Assembly (NCBI GenBank): GCA_020536535.1
Contig: JAHLWZ010000792.1
Span: 138,068 to 202,067, forward strand
Source of the DNA: Pelomyxa schiedti
Lineage: Eukaryota; Evosea; Pelobiontida; Pelomyxidae
Length of the DNA stretch: 64,000 nucleotides
Direction: 5' to 3'
In this document: positions 1 to 9,750 of the stretch, piece by piece
How positions within the stretch are numbered: the stretch's first letter is position 1
Layout: each line of letters begins with the position of its first letter
Position numbers and translations under genes: made by a program
The notes under the pieces: generated by a model
What the model was told of the DNA's origin: nothing
Databases searched by the model: none
The model's input: only the letters and a program-made list of their open reading frames with translations

Positions 1-269
1 GAAGAAGTGGCTGGAGCACGGAGCTGGGTGTCGTGACGTGGCGCATTGTGACCGCAGACACATGTTGAGTATGTTGGCACCAACACCGGTGATGCCGGAT
101 ATGCGACAGTCTTGAGGAGGCTCCTTCTAGGAATAATCAAAGGGATTGAGGCCTCATCACTCCCAAATCACTCCCAAAACGCTCCCACAAGACCTTTTGG
201 GTGAAAACAGCACTGATTAATAGTGAGAACAGGACAGGAGGTTCCCAGAGGTGAACTGGTCCCTTTGCA

Positions 270-451
270 AGGCTTGCAGCTGTTGCCTTCAGTGCTTCGG
301 TATCGTCACTGTTGCTATACACGTCTTCATTACCCTAGTAATCAGAATTACTACTTTGATGGGTGTTAAAAGTAATAATTCTGATTACTAGGGTCACCAA
401 GATGTGCAACGGTGATGATACCGAAGCACTGAAGGCAACAGCTGCAAGCCT
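270..451. repeat. Long inverted repeat (hairpin)
   Basis: The left arm (270-357) and right arm (369-451) are reverse complements. About seven mismatches and one 5-nt gap separate them over 83 aligned bases, and only 11 bp lie between the arms. The inner 26 bp (332-357 against 369-394) differ at a single position. No convincing gene spans it and I see no target-site duplication. A transcript would fold into a near-perfect hairpin of about 85 bp. It could be a foldback or MITE-like element, a small-RNA precursor, or a recent inverted duplication. Confidence 0.85.
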
Positions 452-876
452 GTTTTCCCCATGCTCTTAAGTACCATTTCACCAGTAAGTGTGTAATAAG
501 CCACAGTTTTGGTTTATTCTCTCACTGTAAAACGATAAGTGCAAGAACAAAACGGGAACGAACATACAATGGATTTTGAACAGTTGATCCCTTTGGTTCA
601 GTTGTTTGTTTGTTGTTAGTCAAAGGGAAAAAGTTGTGTTAGTTTGCCTTTCCCTGGAGCATAAAGGCCAAGTGATCTCTTTCTGCTTGCATTTATTGTT
701 GCTCAATTTCATTTCATCTCATAAAAATGGGAAAGCACTTTAGGAAGGGATGTGATCTGAGAGCTGGCTAGGTCTGTGTGAGAAGAAGAGACACGTTCAA
801 GTTACAGTGGTAACAAGTCATAGCCGAAAAAAGTGAAATGAGAGCAAAAAAAAACAAAAAGCAAACAAGTCTTGTA
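452..876. other. Intergenic, no gene seen
   Basis: AT-rich sequence with scattered short open frames. I found no recognisable domain, RNA gene or repeat. It probably includes the 3' untranslated region of the minus-strand gene that follows. Confidence 0.5.
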
Positions 877-1622
877 TTATGGTAAGACGCATTCCAAGAG
901 TTGCAAAGAGGAATTGCACTTCCACTTGCAGTCTTCATGGGCTTCTGAAGGCCTCTCATCGATGTGACTGAAGTAACCTAAAGAAGGGTTTGGAGACAAT
1001 GTTAGTTTCACTTCACTGTGTTGATTCCATGTACCTTCGCCACATGCCTTTGAGACTGCAACATCACCTATTGCTGCAAACCTGGCGAGCACAACTCCCT
1101 TCTTTAGGAGTGCAATTTCTGTTGGTGACTTCCAGTTCTCTTCTGCAAAGATTGAAGTAAAGCTTTGGTGAAGAAAGATTGTTTCAAAGTTCCATCCTCC
1201 AAAAGAATTGTGTATGAGTTTCCTGAGCCACGTGCTTGCTCCTTTACTAAAGTCAGGACAAAATCAAACAAAATGCTGGACAGTGTTTGACTTCGAATCC
1301 TGTATTTGCACTAGCTGGGCTCCCGGAGTAGGGTGGTATGGAAGCCACCAATTGGTGGTGGAGGTCCCCAGTGCACAAACATATTGAGCAGGCCAACACC
1401 TCCCAGAACAGCGGTGATTCCATGCATACATCAGGGATAAGCCGTCCCATAGAAAATGTGCCAGTAACTGTATAAACTTCTCTGTTGCTGGAGCATCAAT
1501 AAGCATAACCAATGCCTCCTCTCCCTAAAGGCTTTCAAGGTCAGGGGAAAAGAAAAACAGAAAGGAAATCTAGAAGTAAGAGACAAAGTCACTACCTTGT
1601 AATCGAAACCAAGAAATTTCAC
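877..1622 (-). CDS. Unidentified multi-exon protein (fragmentary model)
   Basis: I do not recognise this gene. Reading minus-strand, one open stretch (about 1593-1622) ends at a good GTAG donor. A second (about 1264-1512) carries the peptide DAPATEKFIQLLAHFLWDGL. A third (877 to about 1250) includes EENWKSPTEIALLKKGVVLA and ends at the stop at 877-879. The frames do not join without introns at about 1250-1270 and 1513-1592, and the first junction is ambiguous because two downstream frames stay open. There is no signal peptide or membrane segment in the visible parts. The true start lies upstream of 1622 and was not found. It could also be two pieces of a decayed gene. Confidence 0.35.
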
Positions 1623-1722
1623 TGCAGATCATAAAGAGAAAACTCAACAACTATTTACCAATGGAGATCAAGGACAATTGAGTGCAACAACGTACGGTGG
1701 GGATAATCACATACTCACAAGC

Positions 1723-2685
1723 ATTTCTCATTGGCTCTGGTGCCGTTGCATGGTGATGTTAAAGAACCCAGGGTGAAGGAGGACAGTGCCCAGGTAAATC
1801 CCCCTCTCCATATTGTTAGCTTCTGTGGGCTCGAGAATAAGCCCCACAGAGGAAGAAGTGGCAATTTCTTGGCCACCACTTAGGCTCAGGAGTGTATGTT
1901 CTGTCTTCTCTGTTTTTATTTTTCGATTTCCAGCAGTTTGGCCACTAGTGGCTTCTTCTTTCTTCTTTTTCTCATTTCACCTGAGAATAGGTGGTGGATT
2001 TTCCACTTACAGTGTAACATCACCAAGGTAAATCCCCCTCTCCATATTCATCACCCCACTCAAACATAATAGGTAACCCAGACTGACAGGCAGGTCCAGG
2101 AGAATACATGTGGCTTTGCTCCACTTTCTCAGGTTCATTTACACCCTCAATCTTACCTCACCTCCAAGGTTGGCTGAATAAAAAAAACAGCAGACCACCA
2201 ATCCTGAGTGACGGAAACAAAAATGAAATTGGGGTCAAACCAACTCTACCCAAAAAACACAAAAAAATTCTGGATCCGGTCTGGATGGTGTCAAAATCGT
2301 TTCGAACCAGGGGGAGAAGGTAGTACACAGCTGTGAGCAGGAGGCACTGGGACTGAGGAAACCCAAAAAGTGGTGGTAACTGGAGGGGTGCTGGAAAAAA
2401 AAAGTACAATTTTCTGGCACCCGGACCAGATTGTATCATTCTCCTAAATTGATTAAAAAAAAACCTGTTTGATTGTGGGCAAACTGTTGTGGTATGTGGT
2501 AGTGCATAAGAAGTTGTGGTGTGATGGTTTTGAGGTCTAACACACATCCACAGTCACCATGTCCCAAAATATGACATTGGCTCCACATTTCATAACCTTT
2601 GACACCCCAAATCCTCCTCCACCAAGGCTTTTGTTTCTTTCTGCTGAACCAAGTGAATGGTGACAGCACAAATGGGAAAAGCTAG
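1723..2685. other. Unassigned region with a 23-bp direct repeat
   Basis: No protein family is recognisable. A 23-bp sequence (AGGTAAATCCCC at its left end) occurs identically at 1792-1814 and 2026-2048. Open frames here are interrupted and contain homopolymer runs. A peptide FRRMIQS readable on the minus strand near 2430 resembles FRRMVQS readable on the plus strand near 2935. This hints at an old inverted duplication, but the surrounding similarity is weak. Confidence 0.35.
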
Positions 2686-3018
2686 CCTAAGGGTGCCTTG
2701 GATATCCTTGGAATGAGGGGCTATCTCATCCAGGGTGGTTACACTGATGGACAAAAGGAAGGAAGCTTGATTCCTTTGCAGTGGATCTTCTTAGCAGAAA
2801 AAAAAGCTGGTGTGTACAACAACCAGCTTCACAAGTGGCACCCATTCCCAAGGAGACTGCCACAGCACCTCAGCCAAAACGACCCCGAAAGCGTTAAAAC
2901 CTTGGCTCCAGACCACATGTGGGTAACAGATTTCGCAGAATGGTACAATCTTGTCGCATCGTTGTGTCAAAAACCAAGAAATTGGAGTTATTTGACCCCC
3001 AGAAATGAGTCAAGGTGA
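2686..3018 (+). other. Open frame of doubtful coding status
   Basis: An open frame runs from a stop at 2683-2685 to a stop at 3016-3018, including the stretch LAPDHMWVTDFAEWYNLVAS. It has no ATG near its beginning, no recognised domain, and overlaps the region just upstream of the DUF4291 gene. It may be an exon, a 5' untranslated segment or a decayed mobile-element fragment. Confidence 0.2.
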
Positions 3019-3089
3019 CAGAAACTGTTTCATTTGTGGCACACGAATACTAAAAACGGATGGTTTCTTTTTAGCTGAACGAACTGATC

Positions 3090-4124
3090 ATGCCAAAAAG
3101 CAAGGAGAAGACTCCGGCCGCGTGCTGTACGCCATCTACTACAAACAAACTACGTGGCAATGGAGCTCAAAAACTAAAGGACAACAAACGACAGCCTCCA
3201 ACTTCCACAACCCAACAACGCTCACCACACACAGACACAACGAAATTCACAGGCACCTCTGCCGCCACCAAGTCTAACAACACCACAACGACCACGTCCT
3301 CTACCACCACACCCACACACGGCGCACCCAAGGCATCATCCTCAACAGCAACAACAACATCGTCATCATCGTCATCAACAACAACAACAGCCACACCCGC
3401 CGCGCCGCCACCAGCAACAACGAAAGAAACCGCAGCGGCCACGACGATGACGACGACGCCCACGGCGACGCCGCTGCACACGCGCATGATCGACGGCAAC
3501 ATGGAGGTGGCGCTGTACAACGAGCAGAGGGGGGGGTGGCCCCGGACCGGCAAGCACGTCGTCGCGCACTACACCGACGACGCCGTCGTCGTGTACCAGG
3601 CGTACAACCGCGACATCGCGGCGTACGCGGCGGCCAACGGCAGGTTCCTCGGCGCCCCCGGGTGGAGCGACTCGCGCACGACGTGGGTCAAGCCCAACTT
3701 CCTGTGGATGATGCACCGCAGCGCGTGGGGCACCAAGCACAACCAGCAGGCCGTCGTCGCGATCTGGCTGCGGCGCCAGGCGTTCAACAGGCTGCTGGGC
3801 CACGCCCGGATTGTGGGAGAGTTCCACGAGAGCAACGCCGAGCGCGAGGTCGTCAGGCTGCAGTGGGACCCCGACTACGCGCCGTCGTCGTCCAGCAAGC
3901 ACCACCTGCACTCGGTGAGGCGCGACATCCAGCTGGGCCTCAAGAAGGTCTCGGGGTTCGCTTCTGGCGAGGACATTGTCCGAATCGTGGACCTGAGTGA
4001 CTTTGTGGCTGAGCAGAGGGCCAACATGCAGAAGTCTGAGGCTCTGCTTGAAATGCCAGTCGAGAGGGTGTACCCTGTGAGCCGCGAAATAGCTTCCGTA
4101 TTGGCAATGGGCTCTGATGATTGA
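3090..4124 (+). CDS. DUF4291 domain protein
   Basis: Single-exon gene of 344 residues. Residues about 20-130 are Thr/Ser/Ala-rich low complexity. Residues about 130-330 match the DUF4291 family: RMIDGN near the domain start, VVYQAYNRDIAAYAAANGRF, then TTWVKPNFLWMMHRSAWGTK, which is the family's most recognisable block. DUF4291 is common in bacteria and fungi. Its biochemical function is not established to my knowledge, so none is assigned. The domain-coding part (about 3470-3950) is much more GC-rich than its neighbours and lacks introns, unlike almost every other gene here. That fits transfer from a bacterium or retroposition, though other genes here also have GC-rich segments. It ends 84 bp from the convergent Pho88-like gene. 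The start at 3090 is the first in-frame ATG. Confidence 0.85.
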   Translation: MPKSKEKTPAACCTPSTTNKLRGNGAQKLKDNKRQPPTSTTQQRSPHTDTTKFTGTSAATKSNNTTTTTSSTTTPTHGAPKASSSTATTTSSSSSSTTTTATPAAPPPATTKETAAATTMTTTPTATPLHTRMIDGNMEVALYNEQRGGWPRTGKHVVAHYTDDAVVVYQAYNRDIAAYAAANGRFLGAPGWSDSRTTWVKPNFLWMMHRSAWGTKHNQQAVVAIWLRRQAFNRLLGHARIVGEFHESNAEREVVRLQWDPDYAPSSSSKHHLHSVRRDIQLGLKKVSGFASGEDIVRIVDLSDFVAEQRANMQKSEALLEMPVERVYPVSREIASVLAMGSDD

Positions 4125-4207
4125 AGTTCCAAAAACGATTAAGCCGTTATCCCTCCTGGGTACCCAGCAAAAGAAAGTTTTAACAGGGAACAAGAAAATG
4201 GTTTTAT

Positions 4208-5376
4208 TTAGTCTTGCTTTTTCCCTCTCTTTTTGTTGTTTTTGCGTTTTGTGAGGCTGCTTGTGGTTGTTGGGGTTGCAGCAGGTGTTGGTGATGTAGT
4301 TGTTGTGGTTGTGGAGGCCTTCTTGGCCTTCTTCTTACCACGGCTTTTCTTGGGTTTGGTTTCCTTTTCTTCTTCCTCCTCTGGCTCTGGCTCTGGCTCT
4401 TCCTCTTCCTCTTCCGGTTCCGGTTCCGGCTCCGGCTCCTCTTTCTCTTCTTCCTCCTCCGCTTCGGCTTTTTCCTCCTCTTCCTCTTCCTTCTCTTCCT
4501 CCTTTTCTTCCTCTGCTTCCTTCTCTTCTTCCTCTTCCTCCTTTTTCTCAGTTTCTTCCTCTACTTCTTTTTCCTCCTTTGTTTTGTCTTCAGTCTCTTC
4601 TTCAGAGGAAGATTCATAGCTGTCATCAGAATTTGATGTTGCTTCGACCGCAGGTGTAACTGGTGCAGCAGGAGTTGCAGCAGGAGTTGCTGGTGCAGCG
4701 GCCGAGCCTCTGAATTAAAGTCAGATTACTTGATTAATAGGGTTGCATACAGCCCAAGAAGCTTCATGAGAGCATTCTCAGGGACTGGGAATGGTCGTGG
4801 ATAAGTCCAGCCCAAAATGTGTGATTGAACAAGCTTGTTTGTGGCCAGTTTCAAGGGTACAAACAATGTCTGACTGACAAAAATCGTATTGATGTGCCAC
4901 TTGAGACTCACAAAAAGCATGACTGGAGTCATGAGAACAAATTCTTTCACGGAACGCATGAGTTCGCCTGAGTCATAAGCCTCAACCGTAGTTTTTGTTT
5001 GTTGACCACTGCGTGAAAGAAATTCACGTAAGTAAAATACGAGAGCCGGTTTCTTGTACGTTAGCATGCCAAGTGAGTCTTTGCCAGGAACAACAACCTC
5101 AGTTTTGTCCGCCTTGCGGTGTATAAGGCAGTACACAACACCAAAAACGATCATATTTAGAATTTGCATTGCTCCATATGCCTTCACGGATCTTGAGAAG
5201 AAAGCACAGTAAAACAGTGGAAAATACGTACACATCGTAGGTAGAACAACCGGACGGGATCGGTCCAGTCGAGTCGACTAGCGTAAGTGCGTAAGTCGTA
5301 ATTCGTTGTGCATAAGATCCGCAGGAACTTACTTTAGAAGCAAAATGAGGGGCAACCCCAATAAAACCGGATCCAT
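4208..5376 (-). CDS. Pho88/SND3-like ER membrane protein with long acidic tail
   Basis: Three exons are inferred. Exon 1 (5333-5376) encodes MDPVLLGLPLILLLK; exon 2 starts at 5191 and continues SVKAYGAMQILNMIVFGVVY. The body (TTVEAYDSGELMRSVKEFVL, then IFVSQTLFVPLKLATNKLVQ) matches the Pho88 family. Yeast Pho88/Snd3 acts in SRP-independent targeting to the ER membrane. Hydrophobic segments lie near the N-terminus and mid-protein. Exon 2 would stop at 4726, but removing a 20-nt GT-AG intron (4710-4729) continues the frame. The continuation is Ala/Pro-rich, then a very long Glu/Lys-rich stretch, then a basic Thr-rich end. Ordinary Pho88 proteins lack such a tail. The stop codon overlaps an AATAAA signal. 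If the short intron is not spliced, the protein simply ends at 4726. Confidence 0.85.
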
Positions 5377-5660
5377 GGCGACGTGTCGGCGGTAATGTCT
5401 CGCGAATAAAAGAGCAAAAAAGAGCACAATCAATCTCTCAACAGTATAAAAAGCAATTGAGATAATTGAGATCAGACATTCAAGGTGACTCACCCGCCGA
5501 GGCTGAACGACGCCTGAGGTGCCAAAAAACTTCTACTTGGTCCAATTGGTGGGCAAATTTTCAAAGACGGCACTTCCCTGCAGATATCTGATCGACGTCG
5601 TTCAGAAAAAGCAAGGAAACGAAACGAAGATCCGGCTACACAGAAAAAGAAAACAAAACG

Positions 5661-8600
5661 ATGAGGAGTGTTGTTGTGTACCAAGCCAGGCTTACGTTGG
5701 TGTTGTGTCTGTTGTTGTCGTTGGGGTCATGCACACTACCGTCTGTTGTGACCAAATCACACCCGCGATGTATATACACGCAAGCCCTCATGGATCAACT
5801 CCAGGTACGAAACGATGAGGGGAAACACCTCGCGAGAATCGCTTTCTGAGATCTTGACCGTGGGTTCTTGCAGGTTTTAGTAACCGCAGAGGAGGGCACT
5901 TGGTACAACTACTTGTATTCGTGGATGGTGAGGCACGCTTCTGACAACGCCGGCTGGGTAACTGGATACTTACCCATCGTTCTCTATCAAGCGACAGAGG
6001 ACACTACTTTGCACGCCCCCTATCCAATTCCTCATTAAACTGACTGTTATTTAGCGCCGACGATGCCCTTGCGTTGCTCGAATCGCAGTTTTTGCACACA
6101 ACTCAGAGTGATTGGGGTGGGGACTACTGCCGAAGATGGCCTACTCGTGTTGCAATGATTTATGACTGGGTTTATGACTATGCAAATTCTACAACGAAGG
6201 CGAAGATTATCTCTAAAGGCAACGAATTTTTGACCTACATGATGGAGACCAACGCAGATGGGACTTCAAAACATCTCAGCAATAGTGACACTGATGAGGT
6301 TGCTTGCTTCACTTTTTTCCTGTTTTTTACCAAAAAAAAAAAAAAGATATTGGGGTACTATTCAGGGGCAATGTTGTGGTACATTGTCACTGCAGACGAA
6401 AACCCAACGGCAATTACAATTGCCAATACTGCTTGGCTTGGGGGTGTCTCTGCAAGTGGGGGCAGTTACGATACTACTGTTAGGAATGAAATCTTCCAGC
6501 TAATTACAGTTGATGCAGCCGGAGGTACTATATTCTTTCTCCTCACATGCAATGACTTGATTGTTAGGATCATGGCCCGAAGGTACCTACTACAATCCAG
6601 GAACAATGGGTATATGGGCTCTTCAGTACCAGGCTATGAAAACTGGATTTGGGCATGATTACTTCAGCGAATCTCCTAAATTGTTTAGTGAGCTTGGCCT
6701 TCATTGGATTCATTTAACTACACCAGATATTGGAAGGTAAAGTTGTTTCCTTGAAGCTCCTAACTTTATAGTTTATATCGCTGGGGAGATGAGGGATATG
6801 GAGAGGATGCTAGAGATTTTGCAACACGTTCACGGGACCCTGTTTCCATTTCATGGATCATGTCCTCAATGGCTGATGACTACACAGTATTCTCATTCAA
6901 ATTCTAAGATTATTTCCCGAAAAGCGCAACACAGGTGCAATGCCAGTGTTGGTCATACTTGCAAGCACTTCTAGATCTCTATGCATATACAATGGTGCCC
7001 GCAGATGAAGTGTTTTTCTTTTTCATATCTTCCCATGACTCTGAAGACTTCCGGCAACTTCCAATGGGAACCTGCTCCATTTCATCTACAACCTCTATTC
7101 CGGCTTCATCTGGAATATGTCTCTACCGTAGTGGGTGGACGGCAAATGATTCCCTAATTGGGATCGAATTCCCAAGGTGGGTTTGGCTCGATCACATGAC
7201 ATCTTATCATGGAAATTTTCAGTTATATAGAAAAGGCAAACAATATCAATAAAGCTGATTCTCATGCTCCGTAGGGGAATGGGTCTTTACCCATCCAGGA
7301 TCATATGGAGAGCCCACAACTTCGGGAACAGGCGGTTCCAACACTATGATATTAAATGGATTCCCTATGTATAGGGATGGCAGTAACATTACCCCCGAAA
7401 TGTGGCACTCCCATGGTACAGTTTGCACTGCTTCTCTTCTTCTAACATGAGTCTAGAATATAAACCTGGAGCATTCGACTATGAGTTCGGGGAAAACTAT
7501 GTTTTCATATCTGGAAATGCTGCAGGGGCATGGAATTACAACGGCTCCTGGTACCCTCAATATTGAAGAAGGCATTAGAATTCATTCTTTTTAGGTATGT
7601 GCCACCTTCAAGCCAGCACGAACATACCCGATCAATCTTGTACTTGTCCTCCCAAGGAAATACGCATGATACGATTATATTGTGTGACAGGCTTTACGTG
7701 CTTGATCCAAGACAATTGGATAAGTGGGACGAGCCATATTACTACACTGATGGTGAAAAAACCCAGATCGAGGATGCCGAACACCGAAAGGCTAGTATCC
7801 ATGAATTCTAGACTATCTGACTGCGTTTAGATGTGGTATTTCCACATGCTGACAGTGCCTGAAGTCTCTGGTTCTCAACTGACTTTTGACACTGCTGGGG
7901 GACAACACGCTAAATTGCAGACGATCACGCCCACAATTACAATTTCTGATGTAGTTGATGAGCATGACATTTGGCCTTCCGATGAATATTATATACCTGA
8001 CACAGAGAGAATGTATCACGTGGTAATCTCCCCCTCTGTTGATAGAGACTGGGATGTGATGTTGCACGTCATGCATGCATGGGATAACGAAGACCCACTT
8101 TCAATTGGAAGCACTGTTTTTACAAACAGTTCTACTGGCGTCTTACTACACAGAACGGGGGAGGAAGACTGTGTTGTTGTATTCAACGCTGAAAAAGGAT
8201 CCATTTTGCCTTCTCCAGGTGATCCGATTGGATACTGGGACCCTGAAGTCCAGGTAATGGCCCCACAGTCACATTTATTCGATGCAGCAACTGTGATTTC
8301 CTTCAAAGTAAGAGTCTCTTGGATTTATTTAATTCTAAGAGACCCAAAGGCATGGATACAGACTGCATCCTTAACAATGTACATATCAGACCTGGATCCA
8401 CTTATTGATTGGGAATTGCGAATTGATGGGGAGTTGTACTATTCCCTTGATCCAAACGCGGCAGGATTCTACAGAAGAGAGATTCCAGATGTTGGGGAAG
8501 GCTCACATATTTTCGATATCTATGACGGTAAGCCGCACTCGAATTTCTTTCAAGTGGTTCATCTGCATTTCAGGCAGCGAAACAGAGCCACCTTACACGG

Positions 8601-8704
8601 AATCCGACTTCCCGTCCGAAGAACCTCCCTCCCTCTCCACCTCTGCACGAACTCTGTGGTGCTATCCTTTGCTTGCTCTCGTGCTCCTGCTTTCTCTTTT
8701 CTGA
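5661..8704 (+). CDS. Secreted heparinase II/III-like polysaccharide lyase, likely GPI-anchored
   Basis: The N-terminus (MRSVVVYQARLTLVLCLLLS) is a signal peptide, followed directly by SHPRCIYTQALMDQL, the HPR opening seen in DUF4962/heparinase-like lyases. Later exons give WGGDYCRRWPTRVAMIYDWV, an alpha-toroid-type repeat region, and GSWPEGTYYNPGTMGIWALQ. Next comes a beta-domain with YHGNFQLYRKGEWVFTHPGSY and SNTMILNG, corresponding to the HPD...HNT region of heparinases, where the usual His of HNT reads Ser. The last exon (8574-8704) ends in a hydrophobic tail, WCYPLLALVLLLSLF, typical of GPI-anchor signals. Clear introns include 5805-5873, one ending 6346 and 8528-8573; several middle boundaries, especially 6030-6056 and 6900-7600, are uncertain. 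The substrate is unknown. A related gene lies on the other strand at 9751-14970. Confidence 0.75.
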
Positions 8705-8905
8705 TCAGAAAAAACAACTTTCTACGAACGACCCCTTTTTCTAACGGAGCTATTTTGCGGAGTTTTCAGTCTAATCGTTTGATTGTACACCGGTGGGTCC
8801 TGAATCACAGTTGCACGCCATGACCTAATCTAATTACTTAGACATAAAAATTGATTGATTTTTTTTGTCCAAGCCAGATCACTTTTCCTCTCCAGTTAAT
8901 CGACC

Positions 8906-9594
8906 ATGGCCGGGGGGTACGTCGCGCCCGCATCTCGTTTTTTTTTACTGTTCTGTTTCGTTTTATTACGTAGCTACGCTGCCGTTTAACGCTGTTTTCG
9001 TTTTCGTTTCTTTTTTTCATACGTCGCCTTCGTTTCAACGTAACTTAATTCCTTCGCAGTCCCCGAGGTATGCATGCGGCCCGAAAGCTGAAAAAGACAC
9101 GCAAGAAGCAAAGGTGGGCCGACAAGAAGTTCAACAAGTCACACTTGTCCACACGATGGAAATCCAACCCCTTCGGAGGGAGCTCCCACGCCAAGGGAAT
9201 CGTTCTTGAGAAGGTCGGCATTGAGGCCAAGCAGCCTAACTCTGCCGTGCGAAAGTGTGTACGTGTCCAGCTCATCAAGAACGGCAAGAAAATCGCCGCT
9301 TTCGTCCCCCAAGATGGTTGCCTGAACTTCATTGAGGAGAACGTATGCGCCCCCCTTCTCTACCTACAATATTAAAATTAATTGCGTCCTAATTCTACAC
9401 ACAATTACTATTAACATTGTGCATTCAACTCATCCTCTTTTCCTTTCCTACAGGACGAAGTTCTAGTTGCCGGATTCGGTCGCTCTGGCCACGCCGTGGG
9501 TGATATTCCCGGTGTCCGTTTCAAGGTTGTGATGGTCTCTGGTGTCTCCCTCAACGCCCTCTTCAGAGGAAAGAAGGAGAAGCCCCGCTCATAA
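8906..9594 (+). CDS. RPS23: Cytosolic 40S ribosomal protein uS12 (RPS23)
   Basis: Three exons, 8906-8916, 9060-9342 and 9454-9594, encode a protein starting [20 protein letters not shown]. The centre contains [20 protein letters not shown] and [20 protein letters not shown], and it ends [10 protein letters not shown], near-identical to uS12 across eukaryotes. uS12 lines the decoding centre and helps maintain translational accuracy. The loop KQPNSAVRK, which holds the prolyl-hydroxylation site known in other eukaryotes, is intact. Exon 1 codes only three and two-thirds residues, so the first intron (8917-9059) almost immediately follows the start codon. The second intron separates IEEN from [10 protein letters not shown]. 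The upstream region from 8705 is T-rich with no obvious TATA box. Confidence 0.97.
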
Positions 9595-9750
9595 GCGACT
9601 GGCCTTCAACACGCCAGCCCACACCAAGCCCAGTACAGCACCACACCCCCCACCACACCCCTTGTGTTTTGGAGAAAATCAAGCAACCATTCAATTCATT
9701 CCCTCTTGTTTCTTTTATGAACAAATTCTCTATCAAAAAAGACTCTTTCT

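Noticed and set aside
3167-4193. Long minus-strand frames opposite the DUF4291 gene
   Set aside because: GC-rich coding sequence creates open antisense frames; they are Val/Arg-rich with no domain, whereas the plus strand matches DUF4291.
4233-4659. Plus-strand Ser/Leu/Pro-rich open frames
   Set aside because: They are antisense shadows of the Glu/Lys-rich tail of the Pho88-like gene; low-complexity coding keeps the opposite strand open.
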